Source of the DNA: Pseudochryseolinea flava
GTDB lineage: Bacteria; Bacteroidota; Bacteroidia; Cytophagales; Cyclobacteriaceae
Direction: 5' to 3'
NCBI RefSeq assembly: GCF_003286915.1
Contig: NZ_QMFY01000007.1
Span: forward strand, 186,001-250,000
Length of the DNA: 64,000 bases
Position 1 is the stretch's first letter; every line of letters begins with the position of its first letter. The notes beneath the pieces were generated by a model. That model did not search any database. It was not told the origin of the DNA and saw nothing but the letters and a program-made list of their open reading frames with translations. The position numbers were made by a program, and so were the translations under genes. Positions 27,669-37,523 of the stretch are shown here, piece by piece.

Positions 27669-30668
27669 CTATAACCCCAGCAGGCTAAACTTACTCACAT
27701 AGCTTGATTCACCAAGATTGGTTAACAATGCGGTACTCTGTCGCAGCGCATATAAATCGAAATTGTCGGGATGCTCATCTCGTTTCATCTGTTGCGAGAC
27801 TTGATTATAGTAGTAGTCAAATGTTGAAGTCGACAACAATTTTGCTTTCTCTTCCTGTCCAATAGCAAGTAACATTTGTGCAGTGTGTAGATCGGTAAAA
27901 GAAGGTGGTAGGTGAGGATAATGTAATTTCTCGATGGAAGCATTCAACACCTTTTCGGCCAATGGTTCATTTCCCTCTTTCAAACACGCAGCCGCAAGTG
28001 CGTTAAACGATTGCCGTAGTGGAACGATCATTCGCGAATAGTATTCTTCATAGTTAAAATTCACGGTAGGATCGGCAAGATTAGTGAAATCGGCCTTCTC
28101 CACTAGATTCTGATAACTCACAGCGGTATTGACAGCCAGGTCACCCGTTGACCGTTGTGGTGTAAGTCGATAGATTAAGCCTTCTTGTACAAGATATGGC
28201 TTGATGTCCATACTCAAGGTATTCATCGAGGTGAAGTTGAAATAGAAAGGCCGCTGCCAATCGTTGCTGGCAATTAGATCAAGAATTGTAAGCGCGTTCT
28301 TCTCGAGAAAATTTCCCGGCACCGCAAAAGAAAGTGTCTGCGTTGGATCTTGCTTGTATGTCAATTTTAGAATACGCGATGGGAGTATGTGATAGTAATC
28401 ACCATCATTCGCCTGACGACGCAGCGCCACGTGCTCTTCTTTAATGAGTTTTAAATACTGATGAACATCAATTCCTTGTTTCACTTGTTCATCGAGATAA
28501 AGTACATCGTTCTTACCGTACTGACGGTAATCCTTTTGCGTTAAGGTAAAATTCAGTGGTGCCGAGTTATAATACGGTCGGCGGAGTTGATCGATATACC
28601 AGTCTGTGTTGAAGTAACTTAAAACAACAACGCGCACATCCGTTCTGAATCCCTCTACCTCTTGGAGATACCACAATGGAAACGTGTCGTTATCACCACC
28701 GGTAAAAAGCACGGCGTTTGGTGCGCAATTGTTCAACACGGCCCTTGCATAATCAATTTGAAAAGTCCTTCCTGCACGGTTGTGGTCATCAAAGTTTTGA
28801 TAGAATATCCACAACGGTAAGGCTAGGGCAAAAATCATTGCGGGCAATTGTAATTTGTAACGTAGCAGCGTCATACAAACGGCAATCACACCTAAGCCAA
28901 TCCAGATACAATAGGCGATGTATGATCCCACGTAGATGTAATCGCGTTCACGTGGTTCAATCGGTGGGGAATTCAAATAGAACGCCAGGACAATTCCCGT
29001 AAAAAGAAAAAAGATTCCATTCACAATAAAGCTTCTTCTGTCATTCCAATATTGCAACATTGCACCAAAGACACCGATTAGAAGTGGAATCATCCAATAT
29101 TGATTACGCGAACGTTCGGAACTTCCCTCGCTTAAGCGGTCCCATGGTTTTAACCAAGCACTATTTTGAACATCACTTTCTCTACCCACAAAATTCCACA
29201 TAAAGTAACGCAGGTACATGTGGCCAAGCTGATAGGTAAACATAAACTTGAGATTATCGCCGAAGTCCGGCTTCTCATTTGCGCTGAGCCCAAGCCACTC
29301 ACGGTAGGCAAGAATATGATTATCGTCACGGCTATATATTCTGGGGAGTATCGTCACTCGTGAACTTTCATATTGATAATCGACTTTCGTTCCCCCGATT
29401 TTATAAGCTGCGGCGTCTTTATAGTACGCTTTGCCTCGCGGCGTCACGTCGTCTATGCGCGCGTCAAAGTACGGACCGAACACTAGGGGACTAGATCCAT
29501 AGGAATCTCGATTGAAATACGCTTTTATTTGGTACAGATTCTCTGGATTAGTCTCGTCAATCGGAGGGTTCTGATTCGATCTTACAAAGAGCATTACGTA
29601 GGGCGTAAACCCGAGAACGAGGAAGACAATTGCCCAGCTGTACAGCTTATACTTGGGAAATTTTCGTAACAAAAAGTATACTATGGCAATTGCCATCACG
29701 AGTAGGATGATAACACCTGAATAAAATGGCAGATGCAATGTGTTGACAGCCACAAGGTCGAACACAAATGCTAGATCGAAAATTCCAATAGCAACAAAGC
29801 GATTGATTAAAAAGACGACCAACATTCCAAAGAGAAGTGAGGTGACAATAGATTTGATTTTAGTTGTCTTCACATACCATGCAAAAGGCAAGGCCGGTAG
29901 CACGAGCAAACACATCGGGTGAATGCAATATCCTAATCCACTCACATATGCGATTAAAATAAACATACGAGAACGGAATGGCTCCTCTGCTTCCGCTCCT
30001 TTTAAGATCATCCAAAGTAGAAGAAGTAATACAAAGCATGCACCACCATAAGTTTCTGCTTCCACAGCCGAAAACCAAAATGTATCAGAAAACGCAAGAC
30101 ACAGACTACCGGTAAACGCACCACCGGTCAGGATAATTTTAGGCCATGCACCGTTACCAATAAATATTTTTTCTCCGAAATGGTAAATTATAAAAAACAC
30201 TAACACTACTGACAGCGCGGAAAAGAAAGCGCTCATGACGTTTACCATCCATGCCACGTAGATTACATCGGGCGCAAGCATTGAGAATATTCTTCCGAAC
30301 AGTAACGATAACGGTGTACCCGGTGTATGCGGCACCTGAAGTTTATACGAAGACGCGATAAACTCGGAACAGTCCCACAAACTCGCGGTAGGCTCGAGTG
30401 TATAGATGTAAATACCGAAGGCGATTAGAAAAGAAGCCAAGGCAAAAAGATTCTTCCAACTGAGACGCGGCCAAATGCGGACGCTTCGATCGATAGCGAG
30501 AATTCCGGGAATCGGGAGTGCTAACCCTATTAATAGAATCGGTGGTGCCACCCATAATGTGAGTAAGCCAAAACCGTTTGGCTCGGCATCTATAGCCATA
30601 AGCACGAGTGATGTTGTCGTCAGCAAGGCTGAAACGATGAAGTAATTGACGCTTTTCGATGAAAACAT
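27669..30668 (-). CDS. DUF2723 / TMEM260-like membrane glycosyltransferase (GT-C type)
   Basis: The 999-residue polytopic membrane protein has the DUF2723 signature WDCSEFIASSYKLQVPHTPG in its first large loop (about residue 75). This is the acidic motif region expected of GT-C transferases using a polyprenyl-phosphate sugar. About 12 or more helices occupy the first 640 residues, and a soluble domain with TPR-like helices near the C-terminus (about 860-999) follows. The human homologue TMEM260 is an O-mannosyltransferase for IPT domains, so a protein O-glycosylation role is plausible here. It is a single gene on the minus strand, divergent from the histidine kinase. No partner gene is adjacent. 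Confidence 0.88.
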   Translation of the reverse strand: MFSSKSVNYFIVSALLTTTSLVLMAIDAEPNGFGLLTLWVAPPILLIGLALPIPGILAIDRSVRIWPRLSWKNLFALASFLIAFGIYIYTLEPTASLWDCSEFIASSYKLQVPHTPGTPLSLLFGRIFSMLAPDVIYVAWMVNVMSAFFSALSVVLVFFIIYHFGEKIFIGNGAWPKIILTGGAFTGSLCLAFSDTFWFSAVEAETYGGACFVLLLLLWMILKGAEAEEPFRSRMFILIAYVSGLGYCIHPMCLLVLPALPFAWYVKTTKIKSIVTSLLFGMLVVFLINRFVAIGIFDLAFVFDLVAVNTLHLPFYSGVIILLVMAIAIVYFLLRKFPKYKLYSWAIVFLVLGFTPYVMLFVRSNQNPPIDETNPENLYQIKAYFNRDSYGSSPLVFGPYFDARIDDVTPRGKAYYKDAAAYKIGGTKVDYQYESSRVTILPRIYSRDDNHILAYREWLGLSANEKPDFGDNLKFMFTYQLGHMYLRYFMWNFVGRESDVQNSAWLKPWDRLSEGSSERSRNQYWMIPLLIGVFGAMLQYWNDRRSFIVNGIFFLFTGIVLAFYLNSPPIEPRERDYIYVGSYIAYCIWIGLGVIAVCMTLLRYKLQLPAMIFALALPLWIFYQNFDDHNRAGRTFQIDYARAVLNNCAPNAVLFTGGDNDTFPLWYLQEVEGFRTDVRVVVLSYFNTDWYIDQLRRPYYNSAPLNFTLTQKDYRQYGKNDVLYLDEQVKQGIDVHQYLKLIKEEHVALRRQANDGDYYHILPSRILKLTYKQDPTQTLSFAVPGNFLEKNALTILDLIASNDWQRPFYFNFTSMNTLSMDIKPYLVQEGLIYRLTPQRSTGDLAVNTAVSYQNLVEKADFTNLADPTVNFNYEEYYSRMIVPLRQSFNALAAACLKEGNEPLAEKVLNASIEKLHYPHLPPSFTDLHTAQMLLAIGQEEKAKLLSTSTFDYYYNQVSQQMKRDEHPDNFDLYALRQSTALLTNLGESSYVSKFSLLGL

Positions 30669-30788
30669 AATTTCTATTCCTCAGTGCAATGGTCGTTGCT
30701 CATGAGGGAAATTGATGTTAACGAGTGTAAAGAAGGGTTAATGAAGTGTTAAATATCTATTTAAAGTATGGTGATTCTGATAATCGTT

Positions 30789-30796
30789 TAACTTTG
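30789..30796 (+). promoter_or_regulatory. Candidate -7 element of the kinase-regulator operon
   Basis: TAACTTTG fits TAnnTTTG and lies 19 nt before the ATG of the histidine kinase. No good TTG is found 17-23 nt upstream, so the match is partial and would imply a very short leader. Confidence 0.35.
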
Positions 30797-30815
30797 ACAA
30801 CGAAAATTCGAGCAC

Positions 30816-32042
30816 ATGAAGACTCAAAATCTAAGGCACGTTATTGCGTTAGGAACGCTACTACTGATTAGCTTATTCGGTGTGCAAATCTATTGGTTTA
30901 ATCGCGCATTCGATGTCGCGGAAAGACAATTCGACCACAGTGTGCAAATTGCCTTAAAGAAAGTCGCCGATTCGTTGACCGAGAAGGACACTGAAATTAA
31001 GAAGCTTTCATCTAATTTCTTTTTAGCAACCACAGCTTGTGCGATCAACAATGAAGCCATTGAAAAATTACTGCGACGTGAATTCATTTTACGAAGTCTC
31101 GATGTCGACTACGAGCTAGGCATCTACAAAGCTGAGGACGACACACTTGTTTACGGAACCTACATCGAAGCAACACGAATGTTTCGACAGGAATCAGGAA
31201 TCCAAACACCAGGTATAGGCGACGCTAAAAATTTTGCAGTATATTTTCCGCGCAAGAAAAGCTATCTCGCTGCAGAACTTGATATTTGGATTTTCTCCTC
31301 AGCAGTCTTGCTACTCATGCTCGGTTTCTTTGCTTACGCTATTTGGTCTCTTCTGCGGGAAAGAAAATTCTCAGAATTAAAGAACGACTTCATCAATAAC
31401 ATGACGCATGAGTTTAAAACCCCGGTAACAAACATTGGTATTGCTGCCGAGATACTGAAAAAGAAAGCCCATGCCGATCACCAACTCTACATCGATATTC
31501 TTCAAAAAGAAAATGAAAAGCTGCGTCAGAAAATTGATCAAGTTCTTCTCGGCGCATCGGTAGATCAGCTTCGTCGTCCATCATTAGAGCAGATTGATCT
31601 CCACACACTCATCGTCGATTGCGCAGAAACATTTCAGTTTAAGGTCAAGCAAAGAAATGGCGACCTTCAGTTGGAATTCAATGCGACCGATTCCAAAATA
31701 TTGGGAGATCGCGAATTGTTATCACAGGCAATATCCAACCTAATCGACAATGCAGAAAAGTATTCAAATCAAGATCCGAAGATCGTCGTTAGAACGAAAG
31801 ATTTAGGAAATGAAATTGAAATACATGTGATCGATCAAGGAATCGGTATCCCGACATCAATGACAAAAAAAGTGTTCGACAAGTTTTTTAGAATTCCATC
31901 GGGCAACGTACACAACGTAAAAGGATTTGGATTAGGATTGAATTTTGTTAAACAGGTCATCCGCTCACATAAAGGAAAGGTAGGGCTTTGGAGTGAACTG
32001 AATGGAGGAACAGACGTGAGAATTGTATTGCCCAGATTATGA
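30816..32042 (+). CDS. Sensor histidine kinase
   Basis: The 408-residue inner-membrane kinase has TM1 (about 8-27), a periplasmic sensor region of about 115 residues and TM2 (about 150-170). The dimerisation/phosphoacceptor helix carries H198 in NMTHEFKTPVTN. The ATPase domain has an N-box (NLIDNAEKYS), G1 (DQGIGIP) and G2 (GFGLGLNF). No HAMP domain is clearly visible. The signal sensed is unknown. Its last 4 nt (ATGA) overlap the response-regulator start, so the two form a single two-component operon. Confidence 0.93.
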   Translation: MKTQNLRHVIALGTLLLISLFGVQIYWFNRAFDVAERQFDHSVQIALKKVADSLTEKDTEIKKLSSNFFLATTACAINNEAIEKLLRREFILRSLDVDYELGIYKAEDDTLVYGTYIEATRMFRQESGIQTPGIGDAKNFAVYFPRKKSYLAAELDIWIFSSAVLLLMLGFFAYAIWSLLRERKFSELKNDFINNMTHEFKTPVTNIGIAAEILKKKAHADHQLYIDILQKENEKLRQKIDQVLLGASVDQLRRPSLEQIDLHTLIVDCAETFQFKVKQRNGDLQLEFNATDSKILGDRELLSQAISNLIDNAEKYSNQDPKIVVRTKDLGNEIEIHVIDQGIGIPTSMTKKVFDKFFRIPSGNVHNVKGFGLGLNFVKQVIRSHKGKVGLWSELNGGTDVRIVLPRL

Positions 32043-32731
32043 AGCAACGCGAAATCATGTTGGTAGAAGACGATGAAAGTCTTGGGTTCTTGATCAAAGA
32101 TGCTTTGGATGCCTATGGCTGGAAAGTAAACCTTTATCCGAGTGGGGAGAAGGGGCTTACAGCGTTTCACAACAACCGTTTTGATCTCTGCATTTTAGAT
32201 GTAATGCTCCCTGAAAAAGATGGGTTCACGTTGGCAACCGAAATCAGAAAATACAACCAACAAGTTCCCATTGTTTTTCTGACCGCAAAAAGTCAAACCG
32301 AAGATCGAATCAAGGGATTTCAAACTGGGGCCGATGATTATGTATGCAAGCCGTTTAGCGTAGAAGAGTTCAAGTATCGTCTGGAGGCAATCTTTAGAAG
32401 AACAACGGACGAAGATGTAGCGCCGCTTGAAAATTCAATTTTAAAGGTTAGCAATTCAACACTTGATGTCCACAACCTGATGCTGGATTCTAACGGTACG
32501 GTTACACGCCTGACGCATAAAGAATGTAAACTACTTCAATTATTCTTCCGTCATACAGGCAAACTCATTGAGCGCGATGTCTTTTTGAAATCAATCTGGG
32601 AGGATGACGGTTTCTTTGTGGCGCGTAGTATGGATGTGTTTGTTTCTAAATTGCGAAAGTACCTTAAGTCCGATACAAAATTGCGCATTGAAAACATCCG
32701 CAGTGTTGGGTACATCCTTAAAAAGGATTAG
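32039..32731 (+). CDS. OmpR/PhoB-type response regulator
   Basis: The 230-residue regulator has an N-terminal receiver domain with the acidic pair D11/D12, phosphoacceptor D54 (LCILDVMLPEKDG), a conserved Thr (FLTAKS) and Lys in YVCKPF. The C-terminal winged-helix domain has VTRLTHKECKLLQLF and VDVFVSKLRKYL-like recognition helices with RSVGYIL at the end. It is coupled to the histidine kinase by a 4-nt overlap. The target genes are unknown; the nearest divergent gene is the DUF2723 transferase. Confidence 0.94.
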   Translation: MKQREIMLVEDDESLGFLIKDALDAYGWKVNLYPSGEKGLTAFHNNRFDLCILDVMLPEKDGFTLATEIRKYNQQVPIVFLTAKSQTEDRIKGFQTGADDYVCKPFSVEEFKYRLEAIFRRTTDEDVAPLENSILKVSNSTLDVHNLMLDSNGTVTRLTHKECKLLQLFFRHTGKLIERDVFLKSIWEDDGFFVARSMDVFVSKLRKYLKSDTKLRIENIRSVGYILKKD

Positions 32732-32759
32732 GAGATCTGCGCTGCAAATACGGACGGTA

Positions 32760-33890
32760 TCAAATCTTCTTGGCATCGATCCAATGAATTCCAGCGTCTT
32801 TGAAACCGTTCCAAATCGTGGGTAGTGCTGCGTTCGCCTTCGGGTGAATATCATGAAAAAGAATAATACCTCGTCGCCATAGGAGCATCAACGTCGTCAC
32901 ACGATCAGCAACTTCCTTCGCCGTAATGGTTGCATTCCAATCCTGTGAATCAATATTCCAAAGCATCACCTGGGTTTGCCGTGTTTTCAAAAAGGCAACC
33001 ATTTTATCGTTACGTTGTCCGTACGGGGGACGAAAATATTTTTGAAGGCTGTTATTTCCGATAACCGAATCAAGCAATTGATCCGTGAACGCCAATGATT
33101 GTTCCCATTGTTCATAACGTGGATGTGGTTGATGAACTTTGCCATGAGAACCAAGCGCCATGGCACCAAAAAACGCACGTGTCTTTTCTATCGATGTTTT
33201 TTTGACTCGTGCTGCAAGCATATCACCGAGCACGAAGAACAGACCATTCACGCCGTGCTGACCTAACGTTGCCAATAATTTGTCTGTGTTACCCCCCACA
33301 ACAGTTGGTCCATCATCAAACGTAAGAAGAAATTGTTTGTCGCTGTATTCAGAACCAATGATTTCTGTATTGCTAAGCGTTAAGATTTCGCTCGTTATCC
33401 TTGGAAAAAGGGCGGCAAGTCGAAGCTGTTCGTAAATATAACCATCATAAAAATCACAGGCATTTGCAAACCACGGCCTGAGATTCGTCGGAATATTTTC
33501 CTTTACCTTCATGGATGCGGCTATGACGTCGGCCCATCCGCGCGGCGCTGACATCTTCATGAAGTCATGAGGAGTGGTCTGCCGCAGCACACTAAAATTT
33601 GCCAGCAGAATCTTTTTCATATTCTCTCGCCATGCTTTCATAGACTCGACGTCAATCTTTTGAACCCCGAGTTTACTTCGAATGCTATCTTCTATCGTGA
33701 TATGTTCATACTCGTCGAGCACACGCGCGAAAACGAGCATTTCCATTTTCGAAGCAAAGTCGAATTCCGAAGGAGAATTAATGGCGTACGGCCAGAGGCT
33801 GCGGTTGCTTTTCGCTACTTTTCTCGGGCCTCCTGCAAATGCAGACGACACAATCAAAAGTGTAAGTATAATGAACAATTGTATTTTCAT
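32760..33890 (-). CDS. Polysaccharide deacetylase (NodB homology) family protein
   Basis: The 376-residue exported protein has a signal peptide to about residue 19 and an N-terminal region of about 180 residues of unknown type. A NodB-type CE4 deacetylase domain follows. Its motifs are TFDDGP (metal and base Asp pair), SHGKVHQ (metal His pair H-x3-H), RPPYG and a late ILFHDIH (catalytic His). It would remove acetyl groups from a polysaccharide such as peptidoglycan or an exopolysaccharide in the periplasm. All the core residues are present. It is convergent with the response regulator and lies 28 nt from it with no obvious terminator; the TPR gene lies upstream on the same strand. Confidence 0.88.
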   Translation of the reverse strand: MKIQLFIILTLLIVSSAFAGGPRKVAKSNRSLWPYAINSPSEFDFASKMEMLVFARVLDEYEHITIEDSIRSKLGVQKIDVESMKAWRENMKKILLANFSVLRQTTPHDFMKMSAPRGWADVIAASMKVKENIPTNLRPWFANACDFYDGYIYEQLRLAALFPRITSEILTLSNTEIIGSEYSDKQFLLTFDDGPTVVGGNTDKLLATLGQHGVNGLFFVLGDMLAARVKKTSIEKTRAFFGAMALGSHGKVHQPHPRYEQWEQSLAFTDQLLDSVIGNNSLQKYFRPPYGQRNDKMVAFLKTRQTQVMLWNIDSQDWNATITAKEVADRVTTLMLLWRRGIILFHDIHPKANAALPTIWNGFKDAGIHWIDAKKI

Positions 33891-33924
33891 ACTCCTTCAA
33901 CGACAAACAACCGCAGCTTCATTA

Positions 33925-35115
33925 TTATCTTCCTAATTTAGTATTCATCCGCTTGATCGCGTTATCGTATACCGGATTGACTTTTAGTTGCTTTGCTCGG
34001 GTATAATTGGAAAGCGCATCTTCCCATTGCCCTTTGCTTTCATAAATTTTTGCAATGTTGTAATAAGAACTTGCCTGCGTAGTCTTCATTGCGGGCCCAT
34101 GTGCCAATGTAATAGCCTTTCTATTTGCCCAAAGTGCCTCAGCTTCACGATTCAGTTTTTGAAAAGAAAGTCCAAGGTTACTATAGGCTTGCCCATTATT
34201 CGGATCGAGTTCAATAGCGAGTTGGTAGTACTCTACTGATCCTTCAAGATTACCGGCGTGGTAGGCCGCTTCTCCCTTTTTATTAGCTGCGATGGATTGT
34301 GTGATATTCGCTTGTGGAGTAACGCTCCCCGCAACGGTCTCGCTAGGTAACAGATAGCGTTGCAATCTTGCATCAACAACTTCTTGCGAACCGGCATCAC
34401 TAAATTTATTAATATCCACAAACGCGCCACCTTCATCAATCATAAATACAACCCACAGATTTCCCGCAGCGTTGTTCTTGGGCACGAGATAAGATTTGAT
34501 AAGCGTGTTACCAATGTAAACAAAGACCTTCGCATCACTCTCGGAAGACAAACCGCTACTTCCCGTTTGTTCCATGTCGGTATAATTGTGTACAGCATAA
34601 ACATACCGTTTGCCGTCAGCCTTTTTTATAACTGTGATTGTTTCTGGACCATAGCCGTCAGTATCATCGACATCGAGGTTAGCTTGCGCCCCCGTTTTAC
34701 GTTCGAAATAAATGTGACTACCTGGATAGGCGAGGTGAGAGTCGATGTCGAGCGGATTTTGATTCCAATGCAACACGACACGTAAACCATCGAGTGTATT
34801 CATCGTAGGACTCAGTGCATAAGTAAGGCCCTTTACCGGACCTTTGGTAACGAGCGTTGAGTAACCCTCTTTCTTAATGATCAATGTTACAGACGCGTCG
34901 TCCACACCGCCGAAAGGAGAGGTGATCTTAATTTTTCCGCGTGCGTCCGTGGTCGCTGTTACAGATGCTTCGCCATTCTTTTGGAAAATAACTTGTGCGC
35001 CAGCGATCGCCTGATCTTTGACAACGGCGCTCAAAACCTGAATCTCAGTTTGTTGCGCAAGTACCGCCGAACTACAAAATAGTACGGCAACAACAACGTG
35101 TAAAATGCTTTTCAT
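33925..35115 (-). CDS. Secreted TPR-repeat protein with DUF2135-like domain
   Basis: The 396-residue product has a signal peptide (MKSILHVVVAVLFCSSAVLA). An N-terminal region resembles carboxypeptidase-regulatory-like Ig repeats (VVKDQAIAGAQVIFQKNG). A middle domain with LHWNQNPLDIDSHLAYPG resembles DUF2135-type sequences. The C-terminal half has at least three TPR units (about residues 290-390). I start at the ATG 35115, which gives the signal peptide; the open frame to 35214 would bury it. It is probably a periplasmic or outer-membrane binding protein. It lies 35 nt upstream of the deacetylase gene on the same strand, so they may share an mRNA. Confidence 0.83.
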   Translation of the reverse strand: MKSILHVVVAVLFCSSAVLAQQTEIQVLSAVVKDQAIAGAQVIFQKNGEASVTATTDARGKIKITSPFGGVDDASVTLIIKKEGYSTLVTKGPVKGLTYALSPTMNTLDGLRVVLHWNQNPLDIDSHLAYPGSHIYFERKTGAQANLDVDDTDGYGPETITVIKKADGKRYVYAVHNYTDMEQTGSSGLSSESDAKVFVYIGNTLIKSYLVPKNNAAGNLWVVFMIDEGGAFVDINKFSDAGSQEVVDARLQRYLLPSETVAGSVTPQANITQSIAANKKGEAAYHAGNLEGSVEYYQLAIELDPNNGQAYSNLGLSFQKLNREAEALWANRKAITLAHGPAMKTTQASSYYNIAKIYESKGQWEDALSNYTRAKQLKVNPVYDNAIKRMNTKLGR

Positions 35116-35264
35116 AGAAGTGTAATTAAATGGGACGATAAAGATAGGAAAGAGTCTAGAAGTCGAAAATAACAAGTACAGGAAAGCGGAAAACCACCCC
35201 AACATGGAGGACAATCACGATATCATTTAACGACTTTTACAATCGTACACGAGAGGTAACCTAC

Positions 35265-37412
35265 CTATTTCGCCACATCTTTTCTAAAGATCATCCCGCC
35301 ACCATTTTCAAAACTTTTGAACAGCGTTTCCAGCGACGACAATGTAAACAGTGATTCGTATTCAGCATAAATTGCATTTCTGATCTCGATGAGATTACGT
35401 TTACCATCCGCATAACAGGCCATCGCGTTGTAGAAATCGTAAATACGAAGTTCATCTGTTTCACGCTCTCGGAGTATTGTCATCATGGTGGTAACTTCCT
35501 TTTCCAATGCCGTTATAGCCGCGGCGTTGTTTTTCATCATGCCTTCACGCACTTCATAGTAGTTCATTAACTCTTTTCCTTTAACACGCTGCGGAACTTT
35601 CGTTGCATATTTTTTAAACTCACCGACTTCGAGCTCGTCGCTTGAAGTTGCTAACGGCGCCAACGTCTTCAGCGTTTTCAAGAGCAACTGCTCTTTTTGA
35701 TCCAATGCGACAACATATTTCTTAATTAAAACACTAACGTTTCCTTGCGTAAGTTGCTGACAGGTTTCAAGCGCTTTCCTTTCACGGTTAAATCCTGCAG
35801 ATACGATTGCGCGGCTCAAATAGCCCGACTGCGAATTTGTTGTCGCGCGACTTGCTAGCGTGATCGCATTTTTCTCATCATCAGCAAGTCGTCTTTGTCC
35901 GTACATATAAGTCAGGCCGAGTAACGCATTTAGATTGGAATCGTCCGCATAGGCAACTGTTGTAATCATCGCTAACCCACCAAAACAAACGCGATGCAAT
36001 TGCGTAGGATCAACATACTCAGGTCTATCCTGGCTTGAGTGATAATTATCATCGGGCCATGTCAAGAAGCCAATACCTGCAATACCATAATCGTTGAATA
36101 CTTGACTATCCGATCCGCGACTATTCTTTTTCATTGTAGCCTTGGCAGGATTGTGTGTTCCATTAACCGATATGATCTGGTAATCTTTACGCTTTGGATA
36201 GCGCGTATTATTGTACTTGTTAATAAACTCTAAAATTGATTCGGACAGGGCATTAACAAAATGGGCATTCGCGCCCGGCGTGTAATCGATGCTGAATTCA
36301 GAATTCACTTCTTGAAGATTTGCACCAAGCATATCCAAATTCAAATTCAAAATCCGCTTCTTGCTCGCGTCTGGCAAATGACGATTGACCCAAGCCGTAG
36401 ACCCACTAAATTCAGGTATCCAAAGAAATCGGATGGTGCGCAAAGGTCTTGCAATTTGCTTCGTCTCTATCAAATAGTTCAGTGTACGAATCATTTCCAG
36501 AACAACAGCCGATCCAGAGGCGTTATCGTTAGCTCCAGGCTTATAGTGGTCAAGGTGTGCGGTCACTATTATTTCTTCATTGGGAAAGCGCTCACCAGGA
36601 ATAATTCCAGTCACTACCCGAAGAGAGTCGGGTTCTTTCGTTGTTTCCAATGACACATGAAGGAGCACGCTATCCTTTCGTTCAATCACCGATTTCAGTT
36701 CACCACGCTTTCGATCAGAAATCGCGAACGCAAAAGCTTTGGCATTGTTAGCACGAATTCCAGTCCAGCCAACCTGATCCGGAAAATCTCCCGGGAGCCT
36801 GTTCGTAGCATCCCAATAGGGAACAGAATAAGAGGATACAACTCCGATCGCACCTTTCTTATCGATCGCAATGCGGGCTACTGCCGATGGATTTTCCGTT
36901 GCGAGAACGATCTTTCCCTTCACATCCTTGTTTGTATAATCTTCTTCTCGACTACCACCGCCAACGTCCACTAGCTGTGCCGTTGTATCAATGCTGCCGC
37001 TATTAATAGCAACCGACATAGGCAAATCATCGAAGGAAGTAATATTGAAAGCATAAGGATAGGTTGCGCGCAAAACACCACGCTTTACAATCCACGTGTT
37101 CTCTGTTGGAAACATTTCAATTTTAACTTGTTGCAATCCAAAGTCTTTTGCCTTCGTTTCCACCCATTTTGCAGCATCGCGATAATGTTCGCCAGAGCGA
37201 TCCCACATCGCAAGTTGCTTCACATAGTCATGCGCGCGGTCGCCAGAACTTTCTTGGATTAACATCCGCGTAACTTGATCGCGCAAAAGTAAACCAGTTT
37301 CTTCACTACGCTCAGACAACGGCTTTGTCTGACAATACGCAAAATTTGAATGGTATAATATGGCTGCCGCGGCAAGCACAACATAACGGCGGAAATTCAG
37401 AGAATTCATCAT
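35265..37412 (-). CDS. M28-family metallopeptidase with PA domain
   Basis: The 715-residue exported peptidase has a signal peptide to about residue 28, a protease-associated (PA) domain around 150-240 (SREEDYTNKDVKGKIVL) and an M28 zinc aminopeptidase core. Visible metal and catalytic residues are TAHLDH, GANDNASGSA, a Glu in IPEFSGS, NLDMLG and a late NYHSSQD. The C-terminal region (about 480-715) is helical and unassigned. It probably trims peptides or dipeptides in the periplasm or outside. It diverges from the ADP-ribosylglycohydrolase gene with a gap of about 110 nt. Confidence 0.9.
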   Translation of the reverse strand: MMNSLNFRRYVVLAAAAILYHSNFAYCQTKPLSERSEETGLLLRDQVTRMLIQESSGDRAHDYVKQLAMWDRSGEHYRDAAKWVETKAKDFGLQQVKIEMFPTENTWIVKRGVLRATYPYAFNITSFDDLPMSVAINSGSIDTTAQLVDVGGGSREEDYTNKDVKGKIVLATENPSAVARIAIDKKGAIGVVSSYSVPYWDATNRLPGDFPDQVGWTGIRANNAKAFAFAISDRKRGELKSVIERKDSVLLHVSLETTKEPDSLRVVTGIIPGERFPNEEIIVTAHLDHYKPGANDNASGSAVVLEMIRTLNYLIETKQIARPLRTIRFLWIPEFSGSTAWVNRHLPDASKKRILNLNLDMLGANLQEVNSEFSIDYTPGANAHFVNALSESILEFINKYNNTRYPKRKDYQIISVNGTHNPAKATMKKNSRGSDSQVFNDYGIAGIGFLTWPDDNYHSSQDRPEYVDPTQLHRVCFGGLAMITTVAYADDSNLNALLGLTYMYGQRRLADDEKNAITLASRATTNSQSGYLSRAIVSAGFNRERKALETCQQLTQGNVSVLIKKYVVALDQKEQLLLKTLKTLAPLATSSDELEVGEFKKYATKVPQRVKGKELMNYYEVREGMMKNNAAAITALEKEVTTMMTILRERETDELRIYDFYNAMACYADGKRNLIEIRNAIYAEYESLFTLSSLETLFKSFENGGGMIFRKDVAK

Positions 37413-37523
37413 GGTAATGGCTAAATGTTAGTGACGCAATTTATCACATCTTAAGTCATTATTGAAAGGGTTAGAATTTTTCGTTTACATCGATCGGTGA
37501 TTCCTTAGTATATTGTCGGCGTG

